The notes under the pieces were generated by a model. It saw only the letters and a list, made by a program, of their open reading frames with translations. It did no database searches and was not told the origin of the DNA. The position numbers and the translations under genes were made by a program. 36,769 nt of DNA from Acidimicrobiales bacterium (GTDB taxonomy: Bacteria > Actinomycetota > Acidimicrobiia > Acidimicrobiales > SZUA-35), in contig JAHELU010000016.1 in NCBI GenBank assembly GCA_024644005.1, forward strand, positions 1 through 36,769, given 5' to 3'. The first letter of the stretch is position 1. Every line of letters starts with the position of its first letter. Positions 24,712 to 33,299 of the stretch are shown piece after piece.

Positions 24712-25488
24712 ATGGCCATCACCGCCAAAGAGGTACAGGAACTGCGCCGGTCCACCGGGGCCGGGATGATGGACGCCAAGCGGGCCCTCACCGAGGCCGA
24801 CGGCGACTTCGACGCCGCGGTCCAGATCTTGCGGGAGAAGGGTCTGGCCAAGGCGGCCACCAGGACCGATCGCGACAGCAGCGAGGGCCTGGTAGCCGTG
24901 GCCCAGGACGACCGCGGGGCGGCACTGGTCCACCTCAAGTCCGAGACCGACTTCGCGGCCAAGTCCGACGACTTCCGCAAGCTGGCCCAGGAGCTGGCCG
25001 AGCTCGTGCTGGCCAGCGGCACCGACGCCATCAGCGAGAAGGCGGACGCCATCGAGGACCTGAAGCTCACGGTCAAGGAGAACATCGATTTCGGCCCGGT
25101 GGTCCGCTACGAGCAGGCCGAGGGAGCCGTCATCGACGCCTACGTGCACGGCGGCGGGCGCACCGGCGTGCTGGTCGAGGCCACGGGTGTCGAGCCGGAC
25201 GTCCTGCACGAGGTGGCGATGCACATCGCCTTCGCCAAGCCCGCCTACCTGAGTCGGGACGAGGTCCCCGAGGCCGAGATCGAGAAGGAGCGCGCAGCGC
25301 TGCTCGAGATCACCAAGAACGAGGGCAAGCCGGAGGCGGCGTGGCCCAAGATCGTCGAGGGCCGGGTCAACGCCTGGCTCGGGGAGCGGGTCCTGCTCGA
25401 GCAGGGACTGTTCGGCGACAAGGAGACCGTGTCGGCCAAGATCGGCAGCGGGTCCATCACCCGGTTCGCGCTGGCCCAGGTCGGCTGA
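24712..25488 (+). CDS. tsf: Elongation factor Ts
   Basis: EF-Ts exchanges GDP for GTP on EF-Tu. The 258-residue protein begins with the UBA-like N domain (AKEVQELRRSTGAGMMDAKR). The core follows with LVHLKSETDFAAKSDDFR and a C-terminal dimer module (HIAFAKPAYLSRDEVP). No canonical ribosome-binding site precedes ATG 24712; instead there is a purine-rich GAGAAGCGAGAGACAC resembling the rpsP leader. The order rpsB-tsf-pyrH-frr is the universal one. Confidence 0.97.
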   Translation: MAITAKEVQELRRSTGAGMMDAKRALTEADGDFDAAVQILREKGLAKAATRTDRDSSEGLVAVAQDDRGAALVHLKSETDFAAKSDDFRKLAQELAELVLASGTDAISEKADAIEDLKLTVKENIDFGPVVRYEQAEGAVIDAYVHGGGRTGVLVEATGVEPDVLHEVAMHIAFAKPAYLSRDEVPEAEIEKERAALLEITKNEGKPEAAWPKIVEGRVNAWLGERVLLEQGLFGDKETVSAKIGSGSITRFALAQVG

Positions 25489-25550
25489 CCGCGAGCCCGG
25501 TTCCCGGCGGCTCGGCGCTGGCGCTGCACCGTTGGTGACCGCAACCCGAC

Positions 25551-25600
25551 TATCTTTGTTCTGAACGGACGAGGGCGCCCCGAGGCGCTGGAGGTTTCTG
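25551..25600 (+). promoter_or_regulatory. Candidate pyrH promoter and hairpin next to its ribosome-binding site
   Basis: TATCTT at 25551-25556 is a -10 candidate. A perfect hairpin, GCGCC-CCGA-GGCGC (25575-25588), ends one base before the GGAGG (25590-25594) that serves the TTG start at 25601. The hairpin could affect ribosome access. Confidence 0.4.
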
Positions 25601-26332
25601 TTGGTCGAATGCACCGAGCCGCGGTGGCGGCGGATTCTCCTGAAGCTCTCCGGTGAGGCCTTCGCTGGTGAGCGGGGGTTCGGTATCGACGGCAAGACCA
25701 TCGAGCGCATCAGCGACGACATCATCGATGTGAGGAACAACCTCGGCGTCGAGGTGGCGGTCGTGGTCGGCGGTGGGAACTTCTGGCGGGGCCTCGCAGG
25801 CGCCGAGGGCGGGCTGGAGCGGGCCCAGGCCGACTACATGGGCATGCTGGCGACCGTCATGAACGCCCTCGCCCTCCAGGACGTCCTGGAGCAGAAGGAC
25901 GTCCCGACCAGGCTCCAGTCGGCCATTCGGATGCCGCAGGTGGCCGAGGAGTACATCCGTCGCAAGGCGATCCGCCACCTGGAGAAGAACCGGGTGGTCA
26001 TCTTCGCCGCCGGGACCGGCAACCCGTTCTTCACCACCGACACCACGGCGGCGCTGCGGGCGGTGGAGGTCGATGCCGAGGTGCTGTTGAAAGGCACGCA
26101 CGGCGGTGTCGACGGCATCTACACCGACGACCCGAGAACGAACCCGGACGCCACGAAGATCGACGAGCTGACCTACCTCGACGTCCTGAATCGCAATCTC
26201 CGGGTCATGGATCCGACCGCCATCACCCACGCCAAGGAGAACCAGCTCCCGATCGTCGTGTTCGACCTCATGGCCGAGGGGAGCCTCCGCGGTCTCCTGT
26301 GCGGCGAGTCGATCGGTACCATGGTGAGATGA
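25601..26332 (+). CDS. pyrH: UMP kinase PyrH
   Basis: PyrH phosphorylates UMP to UDP in pyrimidine nucleotide synthesis. The 243-residue protein has the amino-acid-kinase fold, with [20 protein letters not shown] near the N terminus, [11 protein letters not shown], the nucleotide-site [14 protein letters not shown], and a [14 protein letters not shown] loop. The start is TTG with GGAGG six bases upstream. An ATG nearby is out of frame. Its TGA overlaps the frr ATG by four bases (ATGA), so ribosome recycling factor is translationally coupled. Confidence 0.96.
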   Translation: MVECTEPRWRRILLKLSGEAFAGERGFGIDGKTIERISDDIIDVRNNLGVEVAVVVGGGNFWRGLAGAEGGLERAQADYMGMLATVMNALALQDVLEQKDVPTRLQSAIRMPQVAEEYIRRKAIRHLEKNRVVIFAAGTGNPFFTTDTTAALRAVEVDAEVLLKGTHGGVDGIYTDDPRTNPDATKIDELTYLDVLNRNLRVMDPTAITHAKENQLPIVVFDLMAEGSLRGLLCGESIGTMVR

Positions 26333-26895
26333 GCGAGATCGTCGAGCTGGTGTTGGAGGATGCGAAGGATCGCATGGACAAGGCGATCGCTCACTCGCGG
26401 GCAGAGTTCGCCTCGGTCCGCAGTGGCCGGGCCGCCCCCCAATTGGTGGAGAAGCTCACGGTCAATGCCTACGGGGCCGACGTCCGATTGATCGAGGTCG
26501 CCTCGATCTCGGTGCCCGAGGCGCGCCAGCTGATCGTGACCCCCCACGATCCGGCCAATCTCGAGGCCGTCGAGCGGGCCATCAGGACTTCGGATTTGGG
26601 CATCTCTCCCAGCAATGACGGCCGCTCGCTGCGGCTCAACTTCCCACCGCTGACCGAGGAGCGCCGCAAGGAGCTGGTCAGGCTGGTCAAGAAGATGGCA
26701 GAGGACGGACGTATCTCGATACGCAACATCCGCCGTGACGCTCGCAAGGAGCTCGAGAGCGCCGAGAAGGACAACGACCTGAGCGCAGACGAGCTGAACC
26801 GGGCCGAGAAGGACTTGGACAAGCTAACCCAGTCGAGCGAGGCTAGCGTTGACGATGCCCTCGCCTCGAAAGAAGACGAGCTCCTAGAGGTGTAG
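26329..26895 (+). CDS. frr: Ribosome recycling factor
   Basis: RRF splits post-termination ribosomes together with EF-G. The 188-residue protein is full length, with [60 protein letters not shown], and [16 protein letters not shown] 26329 overlaps the pyrH stop. An in-frame start at 26299 would add ten residues of pyrH-overlapping sequence and is unlikely. The stop is TAG at 26893-26895, followed by a hairpin region before cdsA. Confidence 0.96.
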   Translation: MSEIVELVLEDAKDRMDKAIAHSRAEFASVRSGRAAPQLVEKLTVNAYGADVRLIEVASISVPEARQLIVTPHDPANLEAVERAIRTSDLGISPSNDGRSLRLNFPPLTEERRKELVRLVKKMAEDGRISIRNIRRDARKELESAEKDNDLSADELNRAEKDLDKLTQSSEASVDDALASKEDELLEV

Positions 26896-26905
26896 TAACC
26901 CAATC

Positions 26906-26980
26906 GGCAGTCGGAGTCCGACGCTGCTGCGACTGCCTACAACTCGCCGGCGACGGCCGCTCGGAGCGCTTCGTGCTCCG
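26906..26980. terminator. Two hairpins between frr and cdsA
   Basis: GGCAGTCG (26906-26913) pairs perfectly with CGACTGCC (26930-26937), and CGGAGC (26962-26967) with GCTCCG (26975-26980) around a GCTTCGT loop. The first may be a terminator or transcript-stabilising element for the rpsB-frr set; the second lies in the cdsA leader. Neither has a T-run. Confidence 0.35.
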
Positions 26981-27026
26981 GGAGGCGGCGAATCGAGGCG
27001 GAGAGGTATGGGAAAGGAACGCACGC

Positions 27027-28874
27027 ATGGCCGACAAGAACAAGCAGCCGGGACCTGAGTCAGAGGCGGCCGACAACGGATCGAGCATCTTCGATCTGTT
27101 CGAGCCGCCCCCTGAGCGAGACCCGAACTCGTTCGGCAAGATCCCGGTCATCAAGGAAGACGACATCGACCTGACAGACGGCGCGTCCCCGGCCGAGGTG
27201 AAGGCCGCGGCCGACGTCGAAGCGGCCGGGCTGGCCCACTGGACCGCCCCGCCGACCGGCCAGGTGCCGGCGGTGCTGTCGAGCGAGAACGAGGGGAGCG
27301 GCCTGTGGGGGGATGTCAAGGGCCCGAGCTGGCACGGTGACGACCCGTCCTGGGCCGGTCCCGACCTCGCCGACGTGTTCGCCGACACCGATGCGGTCAG
27401 CTTCGAGATCCCGCTCGACGAGTACGACGACGATGACGACGACGACGACGAAGACCCTGATCGGCTCGTCAGCTCGCGCCCGGACCGGGCGATCGGGGCC
27501 ACCGGCCCCGCCGGCCAGGACGAGCCCCCCATCGCCCCGGCCCCGGTCCGCCGCCCGCCCCCGACCGGCCAATCCCGACCCGACTCCCCGCCACCCCACT
27601 CGCAGCCACCCCACTCGCAGCCGCCGCACCCGCAGCCGCCGCCTCCCCAGGCTCGCCCCGAGCCACGCCATGAGGCCTCGCCCCCCGCCCGACCGGCCCC
27701 CGAGCCAGCGGTCGCCCAACAGCGGATACCGGAGCAGGGCGTGCCGAGGGTGCGCCCGGACCGGCCGGTCCTCGATGAGTCCCGCGATGGACTCGGACCG
27801 GACGTCGCAGCGGCTCCGGCCACGGTGTTCGACAGCAGGCCCCCTCGAGCCAGGCGACCCGCCGAGGGGCCGAGCACCGGTCGCCACGATCGGAACGGCT
27901 CAGCCGACCTGTTCGAGCCGGACGCGGCCGAGCCGAGCATCGACGACATCGAATTCGCCGCCCCACCCGGGGAGCGGCGGCCCGGCCGTGGCCCGGTGGA
28001 GTACCACGACGACGACGACTACTACGACGACATGGACGAGGAGCTGGGCCTCGGTCCGACCGGTGGCCGGAGCATCCCGAAGGCCATCGCGGTCGGAGCC
28101 GCCATGGTCGGTGTGCTGTTGGCCGCCATGTGGTTCGGGCCGGACACGACGTTGCTCCTGGTCTCGGTCCTGGCCCTCCTCGGTGTCCTGGAGCTCTACA
28201 ACGCCATGCGCCTGGCCGGCCTCCGTCCGGCCACGTTGCTCGGCATCGTCGGTACCGTCGCTGCGCCGGCTGCTGCGTACTACCGGGGCGACGCCGCCTT
28301 CCCGCTGATCGTGGCGATGGCGGTGGTGTTCGGCACCCTGTGGTACCTGGTCGGGGCCGACACCGAGCGTCCGGTCCTCAACCTCAGCCTCACGATGATG
28401 GGTATCTTCTGGGTGGGCGGCCTGGCCGCGTTCGCTGCGCTGATGCTCCGGGAGGACGGAGGCATCCAGCTGTTGCTGTCGGCCATCCTGATCACCGTGG
28501 CCTCCGACACGATGGCCTACATCGGTGGTCGGGCCTATGGATCGAGGCCGTTCCACCACGCCAGCCCGAACAAGACGTGGGAGGGCACGATCACCGGCTT
28601 CCTCGGCGCGGTGTTCGCCGGTTTCGCCATCGGCGTCACCGACATGGGCACGATCTGGGACGGCAACCTCGTACCGGCGCTGATGCTCGGTGCGGTGGTC
28701 GGGTGCCTGGCCCCGATCGGGGATCTGGCCGAGTCGGTCGTGAAGCGGGATCTGGGCATCAAGGACATGGGCAATCTGCTGCCGGGCCACGGCGGGGTCC
28801 TCGACCGTGTCGATGCGCTGCTGTTCGCCCTGCCCGGTGCGTACTACCTGGCATTGATCTACGGCATCATCTGA
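27027..28874 (+). CDS. cdsA: Phosphatidate cytidylyltransferase CdsA with large N-terminal extension
   Basis: CdsA makes CDP-diacylglycerol from CTP and phosphatidate, the precursor of most phospholipids. The 615-residue protein is about twice the usual length. Residues 1-350 are disordered: acidic runs (eight Asp at about 133-140, and DDDDYYDD near 330), a His/Pro/Gln tract, and two DLFEP motifs (near the start and near residue 295). Residues 355-615 form the multi-helix membrane enzyme with the family signature SDTMAYIGGRAYGSRPFHHA, then SPNKTWEGTITGF, and PIGDLAESVVKRDLGIKD. ATG 27027 follows GGAAAGGAA. The frame upstream to 26973 falls in hairpin sequence. Confidence 0.95.
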   Translation: MADKNKQPGPESEAADNGSSIFDLFEPPPERDPNSFGKIPVIKEDDIDLTDGASPAEVKAAADVEAAGLAHWTAPPTGQVPAVLSSENEGSGLWGDVKGPSWHGDDPSWAGPDLADVFADTDAVSFEIPLDEYDDDDDDDDEDPDRLVSSRPDRAIGATGPAGQDEPPIAPAPVRRPPPTGQSRPDSPPPHSQPPHSQPPHPQPPPPQARPEPRHEASPPARPAPEPAVAQQRIPEQGVPRVRPDRPVLDESRDGLGPDVAAAPATVFDSRPPRARRPAEGPSTGRHDRNGSADLFEPDAAEPSIDDIEFAAPPGERRPGRGPVEYHDDDDYYDDMDEELGLGPTGGRSIPKAIAVGAAMVGVLLAAMWFGPDTTLLLVSVLALLGVLELYNAMRLAGLRPATLLGIVGTVAAPAAAYYRGDAAFPLIVAMAVVFGTLWYLVGADTERPVLNLSLTMMGIFWVGGLAAFAALMLREDGGIQLLLSAILITVASDTMAYIGGRAYGSRPFHHASPNKTWEGTITGFLGAVFAGFAIGVTDMGTIWDGNLVPALMLGAVVGCLAPIGDLAESVVKRDLGIKDMGNLLPGHGGVLDRVDALLFALPGAYYLALIYGII

Positions 28875-28897
28875 CCATCCGCCCGGGCCAGCGGCGG

Positions 28898-28914
28898 TAG
28901 CCTGCCAGTCAGTG
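28898..28914 (+). promoter_or_regulatory. -10 box and leaderless-type start of dxr
   Basis: TAGCCT at 28898-28903 is followed by eight bases and GTG 28912. No ribosome-binding site is visible. The box starts 24 bases after the cdsA stop. Confidence 0.5.
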
Positions 28915-30084
28915 ACTACCACCGTGGCCGTCGTCGGCTCGACAGGTTCGATCGGCACCCAGACCCTCGAGGTGGTCGCCGCCAGACCTGAGCGGTACCG
29001 GGTCACGGTCCTCGCCGCCGGCTCGAAGCTCGACGAGCTGGTGGCCCAGGCCGAGACGGTCCGTCCCGATGTCGTCGCCCTGGCCGACCAGTCGAGGCTC
29101 GACGAGCTGCGGGACCGGCTACCGGCCGGTGTCGAGGTGGTCGGCGGGCCATCGGCACTGGCCGACGTCGCCACCATCGCCGATGTCACCGTCAACGGTG
29201 TGGTCGGTTTCGCCGGTCTGCCGGTGACGCTGGCCTGCCTCGGCGCCGGTAGGCGGTTGGCGCTGGCCAACAAGGAGTCGCTCATCGCGGCCGGGCCGGT
29301 CGTCCAGCGCGCTCGAACCACACAGGGGGCCGAACTGCTGCCGGTCGACTCGGAGCACGCTGCGATCCACCAGTGCCTCCGGTCGAGCGGCCGCGACCGA
29401 TCCGTCCACCGCCTCCAGTTGACCGCGTCCGGTGGCCCGTTCCGGGGCTGGACCGCGGCGCAGCTCGAGGCGGTCACGGTCGAGGCGGCACTGGAGCACC
29501 CGACCTGGTCCATGGGACCGAAGATCACCGTCGACTCGTCGACCCTCATGAACAAGGGCCTGGAGGTCATCGAGGCCAACGAGCTGTTCGGTCGTCCGGC
29601 CGGTTCCCTCGGGTACGGCATCGACATCGACGACATCGAGGTGGTGGTCCACCCCCAGTCGATCGTGCACTCGATGGTGACCTTCGACGACGGCTCGACG
29701 ATCGCCCAGCTGTCGCACCCGGACATGCGGCTGCCGATCGCCTACTGCCTGGCCCATCCCGACCGGTCCGACGTGGCATACGGCCGGATCGACTGGACGG
29801 AGCTCGGTCGGCTCGACTTCGAGCCACCGGACCGAGCGAGCTTTCCCTGCCTCGACCTGGCCTACGAGGCCGGTCGAGTCGGCGGCACGGCACCGGCATG
29901 GCTGAGCGCGGCGAACGAGGTGGCGGTGGCCGGCTTCCTGGAGGGGAGGATCAGCTGGTCGGCGATCGCCGGGGTGATCGAGGCCGCCATGGGCCACCAC
30001 GACGGCGCCCCGGCGGACTCGCTCGACGCCGTGCTCGACGGCGACGCCCGGGCCAGGGCCCACGCCGAGGAGGCCCTATGCTGA
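28912..30084 (+). CDS. dxr: 1-deoxy-D-xylulose 5-phosphate reductoisomerase
   Basis: DXR converts DXP to 2-C-methylerythritol 4-phosphate using NADPH, the committed step of the MEP isoprenoid route. The 390-residue protein starts VTTTVAVVGSTGSIGTQTLE (NADPH-binding GSTGSIG). It holds ALANKESLIAAG, the metal-binding PVDSEHAAI, SGGPFRGW, and HPTWSMGPKITVDSSTLMNK followed by GLEVIEANELF. The C-terminal helical domain is complete. ispG of the same pathway lies two genes downstream, with rseP between them, a common bacterial arrangement. Confidence 0.97.
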   Translation: MTTTVAVVGSTGSIGTQTLEVVAARPERYRVTVLAAGSKLDELVAQAETVRPDVVALADQSRLDELRDRLPAGVEVVGGPSALADVATIADVTVNGVVGFAGLPVTLACLGAGRRLALANKESLIAAGPVVQRARTTQGAELLPVDSEHAAIHQCLRSSGRDRSVHRLQLTASGGPFRGWTAAQLEAVTVEAALEHPTWSMGPKITVDSSTLMNKGLEVIEANELFGRPAGSLGYGIDIDDIEVVVHPQSIVHSMVTFDDGSTIAQLSHPDMRLPIAYCLAHPDRSDVAYGRIDWTELGRLDFEPPDRASFPCLDLAYEAGRVGGTAPAWLSAANEVAVAGFLEGRISWSAIAGVIEAAMGHHDGAPADSLDAVLDGDARARAHAEEALC

Positions 30085-30123
30085 GCGGGACGGTCCTGTC
30101 GGCCCCGACCGGCGGGGTCCGGT

Positions 30124-30139
30124 ACTCCGAGACCGGAGT
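30124..30139. terminator. Small hairpin after dxr
   Basis: ACTCCG-AGAC-CGGAGT is a perfect 6-bp stem with a four-base loop, 40 bases after the dxr stop. It may mark the end of the dxr transcript; no T-run follows. Confidence 0.3.
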
Positions 30140-30203
30140 GAATCGTTGCCGTGAATCGACCGATAGAGAGCAGGGCGATACCGCGCCGAGACGGGATATG
30201 GCC

Positions 30204-30299
30204 TAGATTTTTCCTAGGTGTTCTGGGTCCCGGAGACAATTGGACCCACGGCAGGACTGCTGCGAGGTTCGTTGCTCCTGCGACACGAGTAGATGGAAC
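30204..30299 (+). promoter_or_regulatory. rseP promoter and structured leader
   Basis: TAGATT at 30204-30209 is a -10 candidate inside an unusually T-rich patch. The leader of about 85 bases holds TGGGTCC (30224-30230) pairing with GGACCCA (30242-30248), and GCAGGA (30251-30256) pairing with TCCTGC (30276-30281). Only a weak GGA precedes the ATG. I recognise no known RNA family. Confidence 0.4.
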
Positions 30300-31604
30300 A
30301 TGACTGACACCAACGAGAGCACCGAGCGGTCGCCCACAGCGCAGCAGCCAGACCGCGACCGGAAGGGCTCGGTGCCGCTGGTCATGGCGGAGCCGAAGGA
30401 CCGGGATCCCGAAGAGGCCCAGTCGAACCCCCTCGGTCTGGTGTTCATCGCCGCCCTCTTCGCCATGCTGTGGTTCTGGGCCGGTCCCCGCTACTTCTTC
30501 GTCGTGGTCGGCCTGGTGGTGATGATCTTCCTCCACGAGCTCGGCCACTACCTGACCGCTCGCTGGACCGGCATGAAGGCCACCCAGTTCTTCCTGTTCA
30601 TGGGCCCGAGGATCTGGTCGTTCCAGCGGGGCGAGACCGAGTACGGGATCCGGTCGTTGCCGATCGGGGCGTTCGTGCGGATCGTCGGCATGCACAACCT
30701 CGACCCGTGCGACCCCGAGGACGAGCCCCGGGCCTACAAGAACAAGAGCTACCCCCGGCGGATGCTGGTGATCACCGCCGGCTCGATGATGCACTTCCTC
30801 CAGGCGATCATCCTGTTCACGGTGGTCACGACCGCGATCGGCCTCGACGACCCGGAGCGGTGGTCCATCGCCCAGGTCTCGGAGCTGGGGACCGGGGAGA
30901 CGCCGGCCGTCGTTGCCGAGCTGGAGCCCGGCGACACGATCGTGACCGTCGACGGGATCGACGCCACCGACTGGCGCGAGCTGCGGTCCTACATCCGGGA
31001 CCACCCCGGCGACGAGGTGGAGCTCGTCGTGCTGCGTGACGGCGAGACCGACGTCCGCACCACGACCCTGGCGACGATCGAGGACGACGAGACCGGTGAC
31101 GAGGTGGGCTTCCTCGGTGTTGCTCCGACGTTCGAGCACTCCCGGCAGAGCCCGATCCTGGCGGCCGAGATGTTCGGTGAGACGTTCTGGGGGGCGCTGA
31201 AGTCGATCCCGGTGTTCCTATCGCCCTCCACGTTCGGCGATCTCGGCACCCTGATGTTCAGCGGGTCGCAGGACGTCGATCGAACCAGCGACGAGGCCAA
31301 CCGGCCGATCTCGGTGGTCGGGGCGGTCCGGATCGCCGGTCAGCCCGACTTCGACATCACCTGGCCGCTGAGCCTCCTGGCCGTCCTGAACATCTTCATC
31401 GGCATCCTGAACCTGATGCCGCTGCTGCCACTGGACGGTGGCCACGCCGCCATCGCCACCTACGAGCGGCTGCGGTCCCGCAAGGGCCGCCGGTACCACG
31501 TCGACGTCGCCAAGCTGCTGCCGCTGACCTATGCGGTCGTGCTGGTGCTCGGGTTCATCATGATCTCGACGGTGTATCTGGATATCGTTCGACCCATCAG
31601 CTGA
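30300..31604 (+). CDS. rseP: Site-2 protease RseP / M50 family
   Basis: This intramembrane zinc metalloprotease of the RseP/Rip1 type cleaves membrane-bound anti-sigma factors or other single-pass proteins. The 434-residue protein has a first membrane helix region (about 45-85) with active-site FLHELGHYLTARW, and one PDZ domain (about 190-290, VVAELEPGDTIVTVDGI). The third ligand region is NLMPLLPLDGGHAAI near the C terminus, with a final helix after it. Residues 1-42 are a polar, charged extension. ATG 30384 (MAEPKDRD) is a possible shorter start. It sits between dxr and ispG. Confidence 0.94.
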   Translation: MTDTNESTERSPTAQQPDRDRKGSVPLVMAEPKDRDPEEAQSNPLGLVFIAALFAMLWFWAGPRYFFVVVGLVVMIFLHELGHYLTARWTGMKATQFFLFMGPRIWSFQRGETEYGIRSLPIGAFVRIVGMHNLDPCDPEDEPRAYKNKSYPRRMLVITAGSMMHFLQAIILFTVVTTAIGLDDPERWSIAQVSELGTGETPAVVAELEPGDTIVTVDGIDATDWRELRSYIRDHPGDEVELVVLRDGETDVRTTTLATIEDDETGDEVGFLGVAPTFEHSRQSPILAAEMFGETFWGALKSIPVFLSPSTFGDLGTLMFSGSQDVDRTSDEANRPISVVGAVRIAGQPDFDITWPLSLLAVLNIFIGILNLMPLLPLDGGHAAIATYERLRSRKGRRYHVDVAKLLPLTYAVVLVLGFIMISTVYLDIVRPIS

Positions 31605-31628
31605 CCGCCACCGGAGCGAAGAGAGCAC

Positions 31629-32861
31629 ATGGACGCTGGAGCAGTAGTCTTTCCGCGGGCGAAGACCCGCCAGATCATGGTCGGCGACGTCCCGGTGGGG
31701 GACGGGGCGCCGATCACGGTCCAGTCGATGACGATCACCAAGACCGCCGACGTCGAGGGGACCCTCCAGCAGATCTACGCGCTGGCGGCCGCCGGGGCCG
31801 ACATCGTCCGCTGTACATGCAACGAGCCCGAGGCGTCGGAGGGCCTGGCCCGGATCGTGCCCCGCAGCCCGGTGCCGATCGTGGCCGACATCCACCACCA
31901 GTACCGGCGGGCGCTCGAGGCGCTGGAGGCGGGGGTCCACTGCCTGCGGCTCAACCCGGGCAACATCCGCAAGCCGGAGCAGATCAAGGCGGTGGCCAAG
32001 GAGGCCAGGGACCGCAACGTCCCCATCCGGATCGGGGTGAACGGCGGCAGCCTCCATCCAGACCTGTACCGGAAGTACGGCGACTCGGTCACGCCCGAGG
32101 CGATGGTCGAGTCGGCGCTGCAGGAGATCGCCTATTTCGACGAGGTGGACTTCGACCTGATCAAGATCTCGGTGAAGGCGTCGAACGTGCCGCTGATGAT
32201 CGAGGCCTATCGCCAGCTGAGCGAGGTGACCGACCACCCGCTCCATCTCGGCGTGACCGAGGCCGGCCCGCCCCCGGCTGGCATCGTGAAGGCCACAGCG
32301 GGCATCGCCACCCTGCTGGCCGAGGGCATCGGCGACACCATCCGCTACTCGCTGACCTCCGATCCGGTCGACGAGGCCCGCCTCGGCCGTGTGCTCCTCG
32401 AGTCCTTCGGGCTCAGGGAGCGCAAGAACGTCGACCTCATCGCCTGCCCGTCGTGTGGTCGGGCGGAGATCGACGTCTACAAGGTGGCCCAAGAGGCCCA
32501 GGACGCGTTCGCCGACCGCCAGCTCCCGCTCCAGGTGGCCGTGATGGGTTGCGTGGTGAACGGGCCCGGTGAGGCGCGAGATGCCGACATCGGGATCGCC
32601 GCAGGGAACAAGCGAGGCCATCTGTTCATCAAGGGCGAGAACGTGGCCGTCGTCCCCGAGGACGAGATGGTGCCAACCCTCGTCGAGTGGGCCGAGCTGA
32701 TAACGGAGGAGGGCATGGACGCAGCCCTGGCCCGGGCGGTCTCCACCCGGGACGCAGCCCGGCGAGCGGCCGAAGAGGACCGGCAGCGGAACCTCGACGA
32801 GCGAGGCGACGACGCCAACGCCTCCGAGCAGCTGGTCGAGCTCATCCGCAAGAAGCGGTAG
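31629..32861 (+). CDS. ispG: 4-hydroxy-3-methylbut-2-enyl diphosphate synthase IspG
   Basis: IspG is the [4Fe-4S] enzyme that converts MEcPP to HMBPP, the second-last step of the MEP route. The 410-residue protein shows the TIM barrel (PITVQSMTITKTADVEGT, VADIHHQYRRALEAL, LRLNPGNIRKPEQIKAV, GVNGGSLHPDL, GVTEAGPPPAG). The cluster-binding cysteines are in IACPSCGRAEID and MGCVVNGPGEARDADIG. A charged C-terminal tail of about 40 residues (Ala/Glu/Arg) extends past the family core. GGAG about 13 bases and a purine-rich GAAGAGAGCAC directly before ATG 31629 serve as the initiation region. rseP ends 24 bases upstream. Confidence 0.97.
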   Translation: MDAGAVVFPRAKTRQIMVGDVPVGDGAPITVQSMTITKTADVEGTLQQIYALAAAGADIVRCTCNEPEASEGLARIVPRSPVPIVADIHHQYRRALEALEAGVHCLRLNPGNIRKPEQIKAVAKEARDRNVPIRIGVNGGSLHPDLYRKYGDSVTPEAMVESALQEIAYFDEVDFDLIKISVKASNVPLMIEAYRQLSEVTDHPLHLGVTEAGPPPAGIVKATAGIATLLAEGIGDTIRYSLTSDPVDEARLGRVLLESFGLRERKNVDLIACPSCGRAEIDVYKVAQEAQDAFADRQLPLQVAVMGCVVNGPGEARDADIGIAAGNKRGHLFIKGENVAVVPEDEMVPTLVEWAELITEEGMDAALARAVSTRDAARRAAEEDRQRNLDERGDDANASEQLVELIRKKR

Positions 32862-32867
32862 GGAGCC

Positions 32868-32880
32868 GGTCGAGCCGACC
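32868..32880. terminator. Small hairpin after ispG
   Basis: GGTCG-AGC-CGACC is a perfect 5-bp stem seven bases after the ispG stop, between convergent genes. Directly after it the end of ispG is partly repeated (AAGCGGTAGGAGCC). Confidence 0.3.
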
Positions 32881-32922
32881 CGCAGCAAGCGGTAGGAGCC
32901 ACCGCCGCGCCGACTCGTTCGA

Positions 32923-33249
32923 TCAGCTGGCCGGCGGCTGCTCCGGTGGGACGATCTCCTCCGATTCGAGGTCCAGCACCGACTCGTCGGGGTCGCGATC
33001 GGCGAGATCGGCCGTTGCCTCGGCGTGGGCGGCCCGACCGTCGATCTTCGACTGCAGATCGTCGAAGCCGGAGCCTCCCTCGGCGATCTGTTCCTGCAGG
33101 CGCTCCAGCCGCTGCTCCGGCGTTGCCGTCAGGTCGGCCTCCCGCCGATCGAGCTCGGCCTGGAGCCGACCCTTGGTCTCGCGCCCCAGTTGGCGGGCCT
33201 CGGCTCCCTCGGATCTGAGCCAGGACTTGAGCGAGTCGAGAAATCCCAT
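32923..33249 (-). CDS. Uncharacterised small coiled-coil protein
   Basis: I do not recognise this 108-residue protein. It opens MGFLDSLKSWLRSEGAEARQ, an amphipathic helix that could touch membrane, then has a charged helical stretch (about 25-75, Arg/Glu/Gln-rich) and an acidic, Pro-containing end. There are no Cys residues and no membrane segment. The size and helix pattern faintly recall PspA-like or phasin-like proteins, but no motif supports either. Its ATG at 33249 lies exactly six bases after TAGGCT (33261-33256, minus strand), a strong leaderless-type start, which argues it is a real gene. It diverges from rimP. Confidence 0.75.
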   Translation of the reverse strand: MGFLDSLKSWLRSEGAEARQLGRETKGRLQAELDRREADLTATPEQRLERLQEQIAEGGSGFDDLQSKIDGRAAHAEATADLADRDPDESVLDLESEEIVPPEQPPAS

Positions 33250-33261
33250 ACGCTGAGCCTA
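33247..33261 (-). promoter_or_regulatory. -10 box and leaderless-type start of the coiled-coil gene
   Basis: On the minus strand TAGGCT (33261-33256) is followed by six bases and ATG 33249, so transcription is expected to start at or next to the A of the start codon. Confidence 0.5.
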
Positions 33262-33299
33262 TAACCCCAGCTCAGGCGGCGACGGAGCAGCCACGCCGA

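Noticed and set aside
24039-25538. 499-codon plus-strand frame over the rpsB tail and tsf
   Set aside because: Out of phase with rpsB and tsf. Its Pro/Arg-rich repeats are the other-frame reading of the rpsB tandem repeat.
27900-29726. 608-codon minus-strand frame across cdsA and dxr
   Set aside because: Antisense shadow; both plus-strand genes carry full enzyme signatures.
30204-30299. Known riboswitch class before rseP
   Set aside because: The stems do not match a riboswitch core that I can recognise, so it is listed only as an unassigned structured leader.
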